DNA of 64,000 bases from Larix kaempferi (taxonomy: Eukaryota > Streptophyta > Pinopsida > Pinales > Pinaceae), in contig BSBM01000461.1 of assembly GCA_027924585.1 (NCBI GenBank), forward strand, positions 5,392,501 through 5,456,500, written 5' to 3'. Position numbers and translations under genes: made by a program. The notes under the pieces are model-generated. The model ran no database searches. It was given only the letters and a program-made list of their open reading frames with translations, and was not told the DNA's origin. Positions 1 to 11,345 of the stretch are shown piece by piece; position 1 is the first letter of the stretch, and each line of letters opens with the position of its first letter.

Positions 1-78
1 GTTTCCTTTTTTATGGTCACATGTGTGAGATCTTGGTCTGCCAAAATGGAGAAAAAATATGGTTATTCACACTTTATA

Positions 79-520
79 TATGGCCGCAAAGGCATTAATG
101 AAATGCCCGCAAGGGGCTTAGGGTATGCCCGCAGGAGCTTGAAAAATGCTCACAAAAGGGTCCTAAGGATATTCCCGCAAGGGCCTAAAGAGATGGTTGC
201 AAGGGCTTAAGGATTATGCCTGCAAGGGCTTAAGAATATGCCCGCAAAGGGGCCCAAAGATATGCCCACAAGGGCTTAAACATATGCCCGCGAGGCTTAA
301 GAGTATGGCCGCAGGGCTTAAGGATATCCCCGTAGGGCTTAAATATATGCCCGCGGGATCATATACATGTCCACAGGGCTCATATATATGCTCACGAGCT
401 CATATATCTCCCCGCAGGGCTCATACATATGGTCGTAGACTCTTGTATGTGCCCATAGGATCTACAATATGATCACAGGTTACAATATGCCTGAAAGGTA
501 TACATTATACTCGAAAGATT
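79..520. repeat. Degenerate 21-24 bp minisatellite
   Basis: A head-to-tail array of a short unit approximating ATGCCCGCAAGGGCTTAAG. The unit is clearest from about 100 to 350 and decays into versions with CATATATATG spacers towards 500. The ATG and open frames inside it only reflect the repeat and are not genes. It may belong to the LTR or leader of the Copia remnant downstream, but I cannot show that. Confidence 0.85.
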
Positions 521-865
521 TACAATTTGTCTAGAGAAATACATTAAACAGAGATCTAATTCAGTTATTAATAAACAAGAGCTAATTATTCTGGAAAGAC
601 ACGAACTTCAGAGTGAAGAGATATGACCTGAAAAATATGAGATACATGAAGAATATATAAACAAAAGATTGAATTGAGCGAAGATATCTCTGTGGTTCCA
701 ATAAGAAGATAAGAAACAGAGGTTAAAGATAGAGAAGAGTAACAAAAATTCTTGAAGAAGTTTTGAAGATTCTCAAAACACAAAATAAGGGTGGTTGGGA
801 GGTGCAAGGATAGGCTGCAAGCCTGAAGGGGGTCGTAGCCTCCTTCCAGTTGTTGCTAGTAAACA

Positions 866-952
866 GGGTGTTGGTGCATCCTTTAGTTGTAGCTGAGAAT
901 TTGGGTGTTGGTGCATCCTTCAGTTGTAGCTAAGAATTTGGGTGTTGGTGCT
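866..952. repeat. 37-bp direct repeat, about 2.3 copies
   Basis: Two adjacent 37-bp copies (866-902 and 903-939) starting GGGTGTTGGTGCATCCTT, followed by a partial third. They differ at only a couple of positions. The array lies just upstream of sequence typical of a Copia LTR end (a TACTGATTCACCCCCTCTC motif at about 1094-1112). Confidence 0.85.
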
Positions 953-1140
953 AGCAAGCTATTTGTAAATATAATTTTGCATTAATAGAAAGTATTGGTG
1001 GTTTTCCCAATTGGGCTTCCACAATAATATTGTTTGTTCTATATTCTTTGTTGATTTTGTTTTATATGTGATCAAATTTTAAAAGATAGCCTAATACTGA
1101 TTCACCCCCTCTCAATATTGCTTGATATTCCAACAACAAC

Positions 1141-1690
1141 ATCGGTCTTGAAGATGAAGTGAAGAACAAGTTCAAAGGCAGCACATCAGTTCTGAACAAG
1201 ATTCTAAACGACCAAATATCACTAGAAGACAAGTCTAGACTTAGTTATTAAAGAACATCTAGGAAGGTCTGGGACAATGAACATAGTTGAAATCAAGTGA
1301 AGTCTTTCAAGTATGAAAATTCCTTCAATGATTGCAACTCTTTCTATTACACTACTCGAAGAAGGAATAACATAATGAAGTGCACAAGGTGCAATTATAT
1401 TGGTCATATTGCTAAGTACTATCCAACTATGAGATGTTATGCTTGCGATGGCTTTGGACACAAGGCTATGCATTAACGAAAAATAGTGAATCGTCAAGAT
1501 GAATATATTCTACCTAATAACTATCGCAATACAAGGACCAAAAGAAGAGACAATCAAGTGTAGAATCAAAATGAAAGTGTGCACATGAAAACTTGGGTAA
1601 AAAAATCTCCTCAAAAATGTGCAAAAGAATATGACAATCTGAGTATATCCCAAGCAACAAGTAATTGTTGCCCCTCTTACTGATTTCCAA
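1141..1690 (+). pseudogene. Copia gag remnant with two decayed zinc knuckles
   Basis: One plus frame from 1141 gives a Copia-type gag C-terminus. It has a segment resembling the gag/UBN2 end, then at 1381-1474 two tandem CCHC-like knuckles, the first reading CTRCNYIGHIAKYY and the second CYACDGFGHKAMH. In each the final Cys is replaced (by Tyr and His), so metal binding would be damaged. The frame is interrupted by stops near 1250, 1310 and 1476, and later codons keep a basic Lys/Arg/Gln-rich tail. In the family, gag forms the particle and the knuckles bind RNA. No protease, integrase or reverse transcriptase follows, so the element is truncated. The LTR-end-like motif about 40 bp upstream suggests the 5' LTR ended just before 1140. 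Confidence 0.75.
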
Positions 1691-2433
1691 GAGACTGAGT
1701 GACACCCTGGAATTCAGTACGATGCATATTAAGAATTCCAGGAGTATGTTAGTGAAGGTTATAATTTGAATATGTATGTTGCATAAATGTTAGTGTTGCA
1801 AAATTTATATTATGTGGATTGTCGCAGAAAATATCTTCAATATTATTGATGAGAAAAGATACGTGTATTTAGTTAGTTGTTGTGGTATGTTAAATTTAGT
1901 TTCCACATACATATTACAAGATGAAGAAAATTTCAAATGAGCATTGCTAAAAGAACACACATGAGTTTGCGCATATACATAAACATATTGTATTATATTC
2001 AAAATTTGTAATTTTACAAAATGCATGAATCTTTTGTTGACTGAGAACATAATTGAAGAACAAAAGAGACATCATGTCAAGGAAAAAAGCGAGTTCAAGA
2101 AGACAATTTAAGGCCGTATCAAGCAAAATTCAAAGCCATAATTCAAGGTCTATATCCGTGTCTTGGTCAGCTAGTTGTTGTGCGAACCAAAGCTCCAAAT
2201 CCATTAAAGTTGGTTCGATGAAGTCGGAGCTTGACTATAAAGGATACAATCGCAGTGTTGTAGACGATACACCATCATAATAATACTAGGCCCGAATTGT
2301 GCTCAATAGGTTGAGAATTCATTGTTGTTTCTGCTCCAGGAAGTCAACCCATTTGCTCAGATTAGTTAATCCTTTCGCGTGGCTATGGTTCACTTACGAC
2401 CAAGCATATAGATGATTGAATTCGGACTCCTTC
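1691..2433. other. Spacer with no recognised gene
   Basis: AT-rich sequence between the gag remnant and the TNT1-like insertion. A 75-codon plus frame at 2053-2280 is Ser/Lys-rich, has no recognisable motif and no homologous copy in the window, so I do not call it a gene. This is probably more of the older element or its flank. Confidence 0.5.
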
Positions 2434-2438
2434 ATTTG

Positions 2439-2927
2439 TGTTAGAAAAATAGGATCGCAGAGCAATAACAATAAACAGAAATGAAAATATAATCACACAT
2501 ACACATTACAAGAGAGACCCAGATATATCGTGGTTCACCCAACTTGGGCTACGTCCACACTGAATTTGCCAGTCCTTATTATTATTACCATCCAGCAAGG
2601 TGAAGGGATACAACCTGTAGCACAGCTGTTGCATTTCCTCTTCACTCTCTCACAGTCTCTCTCTTGATCTTAGAGATATTTATAATGCATAAAACCTAAT
2701 ACATCAACCCTAGCCGTATTACAATGTCTTTCTTTTATAGGAAAAGTACAATGGGAAAAATACCACGAGATACCCAAAACCATGGGCCCGCAAAACAGCT
2801 GGCAAAAATAGCCCCAAAAAAATAGCCCCGAACCCCTAAAAATGAAGAATGGGTGTATAGTCCTCCGGGGTGCATGGCTAAGACAATATCATCTATGAGA
2901 CTGGAAGATCTGGCTCCACAACCAACA
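2439..2927 (-). repeat. 3' LTR of the TNT1-like element
   Basis: 489 bp, starting TGTTAG and ending CCAACA on the plus strand. It aligns along its length with 6967-7441, with scattered substitutions and a short insertion of AAAATAGCCCC-type sequence that explains the 14-bp length difference. Confidence 0.93.
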
Positions 2928-3012
2928 ATCTCCCACTTGGAGACTGATCACAGCAACTCCACCACTGCTACACTTGTTGTACTTGGACTTGGCAAATTTC
3001 TCCTCTTAACCT

Positions 3013-6000
3013 TCATGCTAGAAGGTCAACTGAAACTGAGCAAGAACTCAGTTTCTCTCTAGTCACTACCTTTGTGAACATGTCTGCGGGATTCTGGCTA
3101 GTATATATCTTTTCCAGCTTCAACAGTTCATCTTCTAGAATAGAGCATATGAAATGGTACTTGAGCTGTATATGTTTAGTCCTGGAATGTAATGCTGAGT
3201 TCTTTGCAAGATGAATGGAACTTTGGCTGTCACTATACAACCTGCTATCCTTCTGCTTCTTACCCACTTCCTCCATAAACCTCTGCAACCAAATCATCTC
3301 TTCACTAGCCTCTGTAATAGCAACATACTCTGCTTCCATTGTTGAAAGTGCAACAACCTTCTGCAGTTTCAAAATCCAGCTTACTGTTGTTCCACCTACA
3401 GTAAACACATACCCTGTGGTGCTCCTCCTACTATCCTTATCGCCTACCATATCTGCATCAACATATCCCTGTAGAACGGTGTTTGAACCTCCAAAACTTA
3501 ATACCTGAGTGGTAGTACCTCTCAAATACCTGAGAATCCACTGTACTGCCTTCCAATGTTCTTTACCTGGATTATTCATATATCTGCTCACAACTCTCAC
3601 TGCATGTGCAATATCTGGTCTTGTGCACACCATAGAATACATCAAGATGCCAACTGTTGATTGATAGGGAATCTTGGACATGCAATCAGTCTCTTCATGT
3701 GTCTTGGGATACATTTCTTTACTTAGACTGAAATGGCTGGCCAAAGGTGTACTAACTGGTTTTGCATTCTGCATTCTGAACCTCTCCAACACCTTTTGTA
3801 TGTACTCACTCTGAGACAATGTCAATTTGAGATTATTCCTATCTCTCGTTATTCTCATACCAAGGATTTGCATTGCAGCACCCAAATCCTTCATCGCAAA
3901 TGAATTAGCTAGCTTCCTTTTGAGTACATTTATATCCTACATGTTAGACCCTACAACAAGCATGTCATCCACATACAATAACAAGATACTATATCTTTCA
4001 TTGTCTAGCTTCTTGAAATAAACACAATGGTCAGAATGGCATCTACTATAACCTTGTTCTGTCATAAACCTGTCAAATTTTAGATACCACTGCCTTGGAG
4101 CTTGCATCAAGCCATACAAGCTCTTTTTCATCTTGCATACCAAATCCTCCTTCCCTTTGACCTCATACCCTTGTGGCTGCTGCATATATATCTCTTCCTC
4201 CAAATCCCCATGGAGAAAGGTTGTTTTTACATCTAACTGTTGAAGATGCAAATCTTCTACCACCACTAGACTTAAAATAGTCTTAATTGAAGTCATCTTA
4301 ACAACAGGAGAAAATATTTCATCAAAGTTTATACCTTTCTTCTGTGCAAACCCCTTTACAACAAGTCTATCCTTGTACTGCTTCTTACCTCTTTCTTCTT
4401 CCTTCAACTTGTAAATCCATTTGTTCTACAATGCTCTTTTACGAGGAGGAAACTGAACCAGATCCCAAGTCTGGTTTCCTACCAATGAATCCATCTCCTC
4501 ATTCATGCCTTGCTCCCACTTCTTTCTAGTTTCCACCTGCATTGCTTCTTCATAACATTTTGGTTCACCAGCATCAGTCATCAACAAATAATACATTGAA
4601 GGAGAGTATCGTTCAAGGAGTCTACTTAACCTGGTAGATCTTCTTGGAGTTGCAGGAGTTTCAGGCACTTGCTGTTGTTCTTGATTTTCTGGCACCTTTG
4701 GAACTTCATTTTCTGTAATTTCATCAAGTACTGTGTACTCTATGTTTTCCTTTTCATGTTTCTTTCCTTGCAACTGATCTTTATACATGACCTTTTCATT
4801 GAATATGACATCTCTACTTCTAATGATTTTGTGATTTTCATAATCCCATAAATGATAACCAAAATCATTAACCCCATATCCAATAAAGGTATATTTCTTG
4901 GGTTTAGCTTCAAGCTTTGTTCTATTTTCTTTATCAATATGGACAAATGCTCCACAACCAAACATTCTCAGAAATGAGTAGTTTACTTTTTTATCTATCC
5001 ATGCCTCCTCTGGAATACCACCATCCAAAGCACTTGAAGGTCCTCTGTTTAATAAATAAACAATAGTATTTACAGCATCCACCCAAAACTGTAAGGGCAA
5101 CCCTGCATGCAATCTCATGCACCTGGCATGCTCCATGATCGTTTTGTTCATCCTGTCTGACACACCATTTTCTTGTGGTGTTCCTGGGACTGTCTTCTCT
5201 CTACGAATCCCATGGTATGAACAGTAACTATCAAACTCCTTGACGCAGTACTCACCTCCATTATCAAATCTAAGACACTTCAACCTTTTTCCAGTCTCAT
5301 TCTCAACCAAAGCTTTCCACTACTTAAAAGTAGCAAACACATCAGATTTTTGTCTAATGCAATAAATCCAAGTTTTCCTAGTTGCATCATCAATAAATGT
5401 AACATAATAATGAGAGCCACCAAGAGATTGTACCTAAGCTGGTCCCCATACATCTGTATGCACTAGCTCTAACTTTTCATTCTTCTTCTGTTTTCCAACC
5501 CTGAGAAATCTGATTCTCTTCTATTTTCCATAAACACAGTTTTCACATAATTCCAAGCTTACCTGCTTCAAATCTGGCAGCAACTTCCTTGAGTGGAGAA
5601 TCTGCATCCCCTTCTCACTCATGTGGCCAAGCCTATGATGCCACAATGCTATATATGTTCCTATGGAAGCTAAAGAGATAGAATGGTCAGTATTATGAGG
5701 ACATAAATACAATGTAACTACCCTATCTCCTTTTGCTATCACCATTGATCCTTTAGTGATCTTCCACCACTTTTCTCCAAATGTAGATAGACAGCTGCCA
5801 TCTCCCAACTGCCCTATTGAGATCAAATTTATTTTCATAGCAGGAATATGCCTAACATCTTTTAACAGTTAGTAAGTTTCATTCTTAACTTTTATCCATA
5901 CCTTACCCATTCCAACAATTTTACATGGCTCATCATCACCCAATAAAACATGTCTAAAATCGCCACGAACATACTCATGAAAGTATTTCCTATGGGGTGT

Positions 6001-6891
6001 AGCATGACATGAATCTCCTGAATCTACTACCCAATAATCATCAGTATCATCTAATACAAGAATCAAAGCATCTTGTACCACATCACCTGCTACATTTGCT
6101 TCTTGGGTAGTTTCCTTCTGTGCATCTCCTTTCTTCTTTAGAGATCTGCAGTCTTTCTTCAGATGTCCTTTCTTTCCATAGTTCCAACACTCTATCTTTC
6201 CTAGTCTGGACTTGGATCTGCCCGTTTTAGAATTCCCATGATTACCTTGGCTATTTCCTCTCTCCTTTTGTCTTCCCCTAGTCTCCATGGTCAACACATT
6301 ACCTGATGTCTCACCTGTGCTTTTTCTTCACATTTCCTCGCTAAGAATAACACCAATAACATCATCAAATTTCAAGGTGTTTGAACTAGAGATAGAGTTA
6401 CTTACAGCCATGACCAAGCTATCACAACTTTCTGACAATGAACACAAGATTAGAAGAGCCCTAACCTCATCATCAAAGTTCACACTTACAGAACTTACCT
6501 GATTTGTAACCGTATTAAACTCATTTAAATGATCAGTAACGGATCCACCTTCAGACATCTTCATATTAAATAAATGCTTCATTAGAAATACCTTGTTGGA
6601 GGCCGAGGGTTTTTCATACAACTTACCCAATGCGCTCATCAAACCCTCTGTTGTCGTTTCTTTTGAGATATTGAAAGCCACCGACGAAGGCAGGCTCAAT
6701 AGTATTGTTCCCAGAGCCTTTCTGTCAAGAACCTCCCATTCATCGTCCTTCATAGCCACCGACTGCTTTTCTCTTCCTCCCAACAGTAGGAATAGATCCT
6801 TCTGGTACAGATAGTCCTCCATTTTCATTTTCCGTAACTGAAAGTTTTGGTCGTTAAACTTCTCAACCTTAAACTTTCCTTCTTCTACCAT
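3013..6891 (-). pseudogene. gag-pol polyprotein of the TNT1-like element
   Basis: The start ATG is at 6891. Reading the minus strand, all segments (6891-6328, 6297-5869, 5838-5521, 5310-4426, 4407-3937, 3894-3013) share one frame, so the gene of about 1290 codons has no frameshift, only about seven in-frame stops. Domains in order: gag N-terminus; a zinc knuckle with its second Cys changed (CWNYGKKGH, near 6180); protease DSGD in place of the usual DSGA (near 6020); GAG-pre-integrase HHCC region with WHHRLGHM (near 5640); integrase with DNGGEY and PQENGVSDRMN (5250-5140); RT with QLDVKTTFLHGDLEEEIYM and the active-site box YVDDM; and RNase H with YVDAD, EAEYVA and YSDSQSS. Most stops lie where relatives have Gln (for example YGK*KR, RAL*NKW, SNM*D). 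Confidence 0.92.
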
Positions 6892-6950
6892 TGCTCCAAC
6901 TCGAACCAGAAACCCTAGCTTCCTGCAGGTTTATCTACCAAATAGACCTT

Positions 6951-6966
6951 TGGCTCTGATACCAAT
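6951..6966 (-). other. Primer-binding site, initiator tRNA-Met type
   Basis: The plus-strand TGGCTCTGATACCAAT reads ATTGGTATCAGAGCCA on the minus strand, the usual plant Copia primer site. It lies directly inside the 5' LTR and fixes the element's orientation. Confidence 0.9.
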
Positions 6967-7441
6967 TGTTAGAAAAACAGTTTTGCAAAGCAATAACAAT
7001 AAACAGAAATGCAAATATAATCACACATACACATTACAAGAGAAACACAGATATATCATGGTTCACCCAACTTGAGCTACGTCCACACTGAATTTGCCAG
7101 TCCTTATTATTATTACCATCCAGCAAGGTGAAGGGCTACAACCTGCAGCACAACCACTACACTTCCTCTTCATTGTCTCACAGTCTCTCTCCTGATCTTA
7201 GAGATCTTTACAATGCATAAAACCTAATACATCAACCCTAGCCATATTACAATGTATTTCTTTTATAAGGAAAATGCAATGCAAAAAATACCATGGGATA
7301 CCCAAAACCATGGGCCTGCAAAACAGCTGGCGAAAATAACCCTGAACCCCTAAAAATGCAGAATGGGTGTACAGTCCTCCAGGGTGCATGGCTAAGACAA
7401 TATCATCTATGAGACTGGAAGATCTGGCTCCACAACCAACA
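6967..7441 (-). repeat. 5' LTR of the TNT1-like element
   Basis: 475 bp, homologous to 2439-2927. It carries the element's promoter; TATA-like sequence occurs inside, but I could not fix a start site by eye. Followed directly by the ATTTG duplication. Confidence 0.93.
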
Positions 7442-7446
7442 ATTTG

Positions 7447-8352
7447 GCCCTGCCAAATTCCCATGTCGACTCTCAATCGAGTAAACTCTGATTGATGCGA
7501 CTGAACATAAAGGAATACATTGTCAAGAGAATCATTGAACTTCTAGAAGAATGAAACCATGACCGGAGAGGATGAGAGACACAAGGCAACAGACGCAGAG
7601 AAGGAAAGAATAACTAAGGTGATGAACCAGGCATTTTGCATCTCTCTTATAGAATCAGATGCTAGTTTTTTGCACGCGTGAAATTAAGTTGAAGAGATGT
7701 GTAGTAAATTTCATTCAAGTCCATGCGATCTGAAGTTGGTTATGGAGTTTCCAAAAGTAAATGCATGAATTAATACAAAAATAGGAAATCTAACTCATTG
7801 TTCTATGCGAATGGAATGATGTTACCCAAAAGGTTCAAGTACGAATGCAAAACGTCATAGTTTCAATATGAACTGATTGTAATATAAAGTTGGCTAATAG
7901 GTGGAAAAACATGCCAAATATTTGGTTGTCGTGGCAAGGGATGTGACATCAGAAAAGGTAACAAAGGTAGTCACAACGAAGTAAATGCGACTTAAGGAAC
8001 ATTTAGACAAAGAAAGAAATCGATGGGAAAGACAGTGCAAAACTAGAAGCAACTGGAATTTGGTATTGCGCAGTTGATACAACAGGAAGATAGCATGATG
8101 GATTGTGCAAGGATTGATGAAGTATTGATAATTCTATGACAGGAACAGAAGATCAAGATAAGAAGAAAGATAGAAATTGTACATGGGGAGTGCATCTGAT
8201 ATGGCTATGAAAACAATGTACATATTGCAAGGTATTGGATTAGAAACTTCAATGAAAGAATGAAGCGTGAATATAGGGGGATAAAATCCTAGCAAGTAGA
8301 TATATGAAGGCCAACAAATACCAAAAGAACAAAGAAACAATAATTGTGCAAT
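7447..8352. other. Spacer with no recognised gene
   Basis: About 0.9 kb between the TNT1-like element and the left terminus of the TIR element. It is purine-rich on the plus strand (many GAAGA/AAAGA runs), with no frame of substance and no recognised motif. It could be untranslated 3' sequence of an older LTR element. If the 8357-53552 element is one insertion, this is its left flank. Confidence 0.5.
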
Positions 8353-8356
8353 AATG

Positions 8357-8382
8357 AACATGTTATACAACTTGACGAGAAC
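8357..8382 (+). repeat. Left terminal inverted repeat
   Basis: Begins AACATGTTATACAACTTG and ends CGAGAAC, with AATG just outside (8353-8356). It matches the complement of the right end at 53527-53552 with two mismatches. A CGAGAAC...GTTCTCG hairpin (8376-8396) straddles its inner edge. Confidence 0.65.
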
Positions 8383-8879
8383 CCAATGTTGTTCTCGTTT
8401 TTTGGGCGGTCAATTTTTGTAGTTGGTTTTACCTCCATTTCAAAAAGTGTGTATACTAGTAGCACCATTTTTCATTTTGAGCCATTTTTTTGTCATTTTG
8501 AATCTTCTTGGTCATAAGAAAATTATAACTTTTATTTACAAGGGCCATTTTCCAAACTTTACAAAACAATATACATTTAATAGTTAGCCATAGTAAAAAA
8601 ATACACAGATTTTTTATTTTTTGTAAGATTTAGAAGCTCGTTAGAACGAAAAATACATGCATTTTAAAAGTTTTTTCATTAAACTTTTATCTTAAAGAAG
8701 TCATTTTTTGGGTAAATTTCTAAAGAAAATGAGAAAAAAACACATTTCAAGCCATTTTTCAATGTTTTTTTTTTTAATGTATAAAAATGATACTCTTTAA
8801 CATTATTTTCCATAAAGTGATGATTCACATAAACTCAACAAAACATATACCATATATTTTTAAATAGCATAGTAAAAAC
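8383..8879. other. Left subterminal region, noncoding
   Basis: AT-rich with long T and A runs. Holds a subterminal motif (about 8440-8472, core ACTAGTAGCACCA) resembling the inverted core at the right end. No gene seen. Confidence 0.5.
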
Positions 8880-9646
8880 TGTTAGAACATTATTACACCT
8901 TAGGACCTTAGTCATACATCATTTGTTGATTAAATGATCCAAAATAGGTTAATAATTGCAATCCCAGGTTGTTAGAATTTCGTTGGGGCTAATTATGACC
9001 ATTCCACCACTTCTAAGCCAAAATATGGTCAAATATAGTTGTTGGGCGCCCTATTAATGGCCACCTCCAGTATTTATTACCACCTCTTGAGAAAAGGCGC
9101 CTTGTTTCCCTGTTTTAAGGAATTTGTCATTGACTTAAGATGCCCATGCATTGTATGTGGACATTTTGGCCCTTTCTTGGTTGTTTTGGCTTACCCTTGG
9201 CTACCTAACTTCCACCCAATCCTATCCACCACATGTGTGATCCTAATTTATGTCTTCCCATGCTCACCCAACGTTCACATGGACAATTCGTACCAATTTG
9301 GGATAATTTGGGATCCTATTGGTCAACCTAGGGGTATTGAGGTCCAATCTAAGATAGCCACTTGTAGATGCCTCCAAAGGAAAACAAATTCTTCCAAATG
9401 CTATATAAATGTATTCACAACTCATTTCTGAATTGGGTATTTGGACAATTAATAAACCTATTATTTAATCATTTGTATCTCTAGTTTTTTATCATTTATA
9501 TTACTATTTTTTTTATCATTTGTGACTGGTTTTTTATCATTTTTTCTTCAGAATTCTTTTGCACTTATTTCTTGCATACTAACCATAAATTCTTGATTGT
9601 GAGGTAATATTTAGCTACTAGATCCTACTGTGATTAATATTTCACA
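8880..9646 (+). repeat. 5' LTR of gag-only element I
   Basis: Aligns with 11346-12108 throughout, with scattered substitutions and small indels. Contains TATATAAATG-like sequence near 9400, a plausible TATA region. Confidence 0.92.
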
Positions 9647-9891
9647 TGGTATCAGAGCTCTTGGAGCTTCTATTTGAACCAAGACTGTTTTAAAAGTGCA
9701 CCAGAAGCAGTGGAGAAACCATAGAAGTCCCTGGGCCCATTTCCTTGAATCCATTGGAGAAATCCTTTGGATTCTACCCACGGTGTGACTCTCTCCCGAA
9801 TGTTCCTTCTATCAAGCAAGGTTCAAATTAGCTAGTTAGGATCCCCTCTAGAGTGATTGAGTGTTTTCATTGCAGGTACAACAGCTTCTAC

Positions 9892-11027
9892 ATGGACTCG
9901 AAAGTTGCTCTTCTTACTCCATTAAACAATGTTGAGTGGAAGCCTAAAATGTGTGCATATATCAGGAGACAATATCTCTATGATTTGTCCATTGGTGCTG
10001 AGAGCGAACCAGATTGTTATGAAGATAAAAATGATTGGTTAAATGACTGTGATAGAGAATTTGGAGCTATGTGTCTAGCCATGTCTCCAAGTATGCACTA
10101 CTTGACTGATTCTGCAGACTATCCATTTTAGCTATGGTCCAACTTGGATAAGGCTCTTGATGAGAAGAAGAATGGTGCATGGAGTGAGTCTATGGACACC
10201 TCAACATGTGCTCTCCCTCCTAATGTCTCATCCCCTACTCTCTTTGATGAAGTTGTTCATGAAGATCAAATGGCAGAATCTTCAACACAAGTTCATGTTG
10301 GTACAGATCTCTTTGATTCAAATGCTTCCTCTACATGTCATGAAGTAGAATGTGAAGATACATCATATATTGCACAAGATTTTGTTGCTAATGTTGAAGA
10401 TACAACAAATGGAGAATCCATTGTTGAAGAAGAACTATCTCTCTACTCATTGTTCTCCCATCATACTTATTCTACTCAGGATTCTCTAGCAATTATTGCT
10501 CTAGAAGATAAGCATTCTTCCTATTGGTTTATGATGTGCAAGATTGTTGTTCCTTGGATATTTTGGAGTCTAGATCAGATTATGGAGTTCATGCATTCGC
10601 ACTCCTTGGTCCCATGCCTCCTCTCACTTCCTACATGGTCACATGAACACTTCATCAAGCTACTGTTGAAGATGGAGACAGCATGCATTCACTTGGGATT
10701 AAGCCTCAAGCACATCAAGCTTCATTTGGTTCAAAGCTCAAGCATTTGGACCATCTACAAGCATTTGGAGTTGATCTCCAAACCAGTTTGTTCTCTCATT
10801 TGAATTCTCAGGATCACCAGTTAGTTGTTGCATCTCATTTTCAGTATGGATTTGATGCATTTGCTCTCACTGTCATGCTTCCTATCCATTGCATGATCGG
10901 CACTTGTCCTCAGAGTTACACAGAATATGGAGGATATTATCATTCACTTGGGATTGATTCAGAAGTTCATCAAGTCTCATTTAATTTTTTTTTGGCCACT
11001 TTTGGTATGATGATCAAGTCTAAATAG
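9892..11027 (+). pseudogene. gag-like ORF of element I
   Basis: The likely start is the ATG at 9892, just after an intron-acceptor-like TTGCAGGT at 9875-9882. The frame has one stop at 10129-10131, continues to 10803, and the rest (10683-11027) is in another frame, so there is one stop and one frameshift. The N-terminus contains LNNVEWKPKMCAYIR, a hallmark of plant Copia gag N-termini, and after the stop LWSNLDKALDEKK, the usual second gag motif. The C-terminal half is Ser/His-rich with reiterated HSLGI segments (about 10690 and 10950) and no zinc knuckle or enzyme domain. The same layout is intact in the ORF at 51202-52434. Role by analogy: particle protein packaging its own RNA, in the cytoplasm. 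Confidence 0.8.
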
Positions 11028-11345
11028 CACCTACTTACGCTTGCTTCCACAGTTGTATAGATCAAGCATCTGATCCAAGCATCAGAGAAACATCCACTTC
11101 TTCCATAGAAGAAGGTTCCTCCAGACATCTGATCAATTTCACACCTACTTGAGTTTTGGAGAATTTCTATATATTTTGGTTTATTTCATATCCACTTTAG
11201 AGGGGAGGTTTTATTTCCCATGTGATTTTCCTCCTTACCTTGGTTACATGGACTAATAAAAATTGGTGTCGTAAAAGGTGACTTGAGCCTTAGTTTTCAA
11301 GGCCTTAATTTTTATTTGACTACCATAGTCTAGCTTATGGAGGGG

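Larger units (their letters stand above)
2439..7441 (-). mobile_element. TNT1-like Copia LTR retrotransposon, full length, decayed
   Basis: A complete 5.0-kb element read on the minus strand. The LTRs (2439-2927 and 6967-7441) begin TGTTGG and end CTAACA when read in the element's direction. The 5-bp target-site duplication ATTTG is perfect (2434-2438 and 7442-7446). A primer-binding site matching initiator-tRNA-Met type (TGGTATCAGAGCCA) adjoins the 5' LTR, and a purine tract (AAGTGGGAGAT) adjoins the 3' LTR. Domain order is gag, protease, integrase, RT, RNase H, as in Copia. The RNase H and RT wording is closest to the TNT1-94 type (Tork-like), from memory. Both ends are intact, so this was a genuine transposition, but the coding frame is dead. 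Confidence 0.95.

Noticed and set aside
2053-2280. 75-codon plus ORF, Ser/Lys-rich
   Set aside because: No motif, no second copy and no supporting context; length is within chance expectation for this composition.
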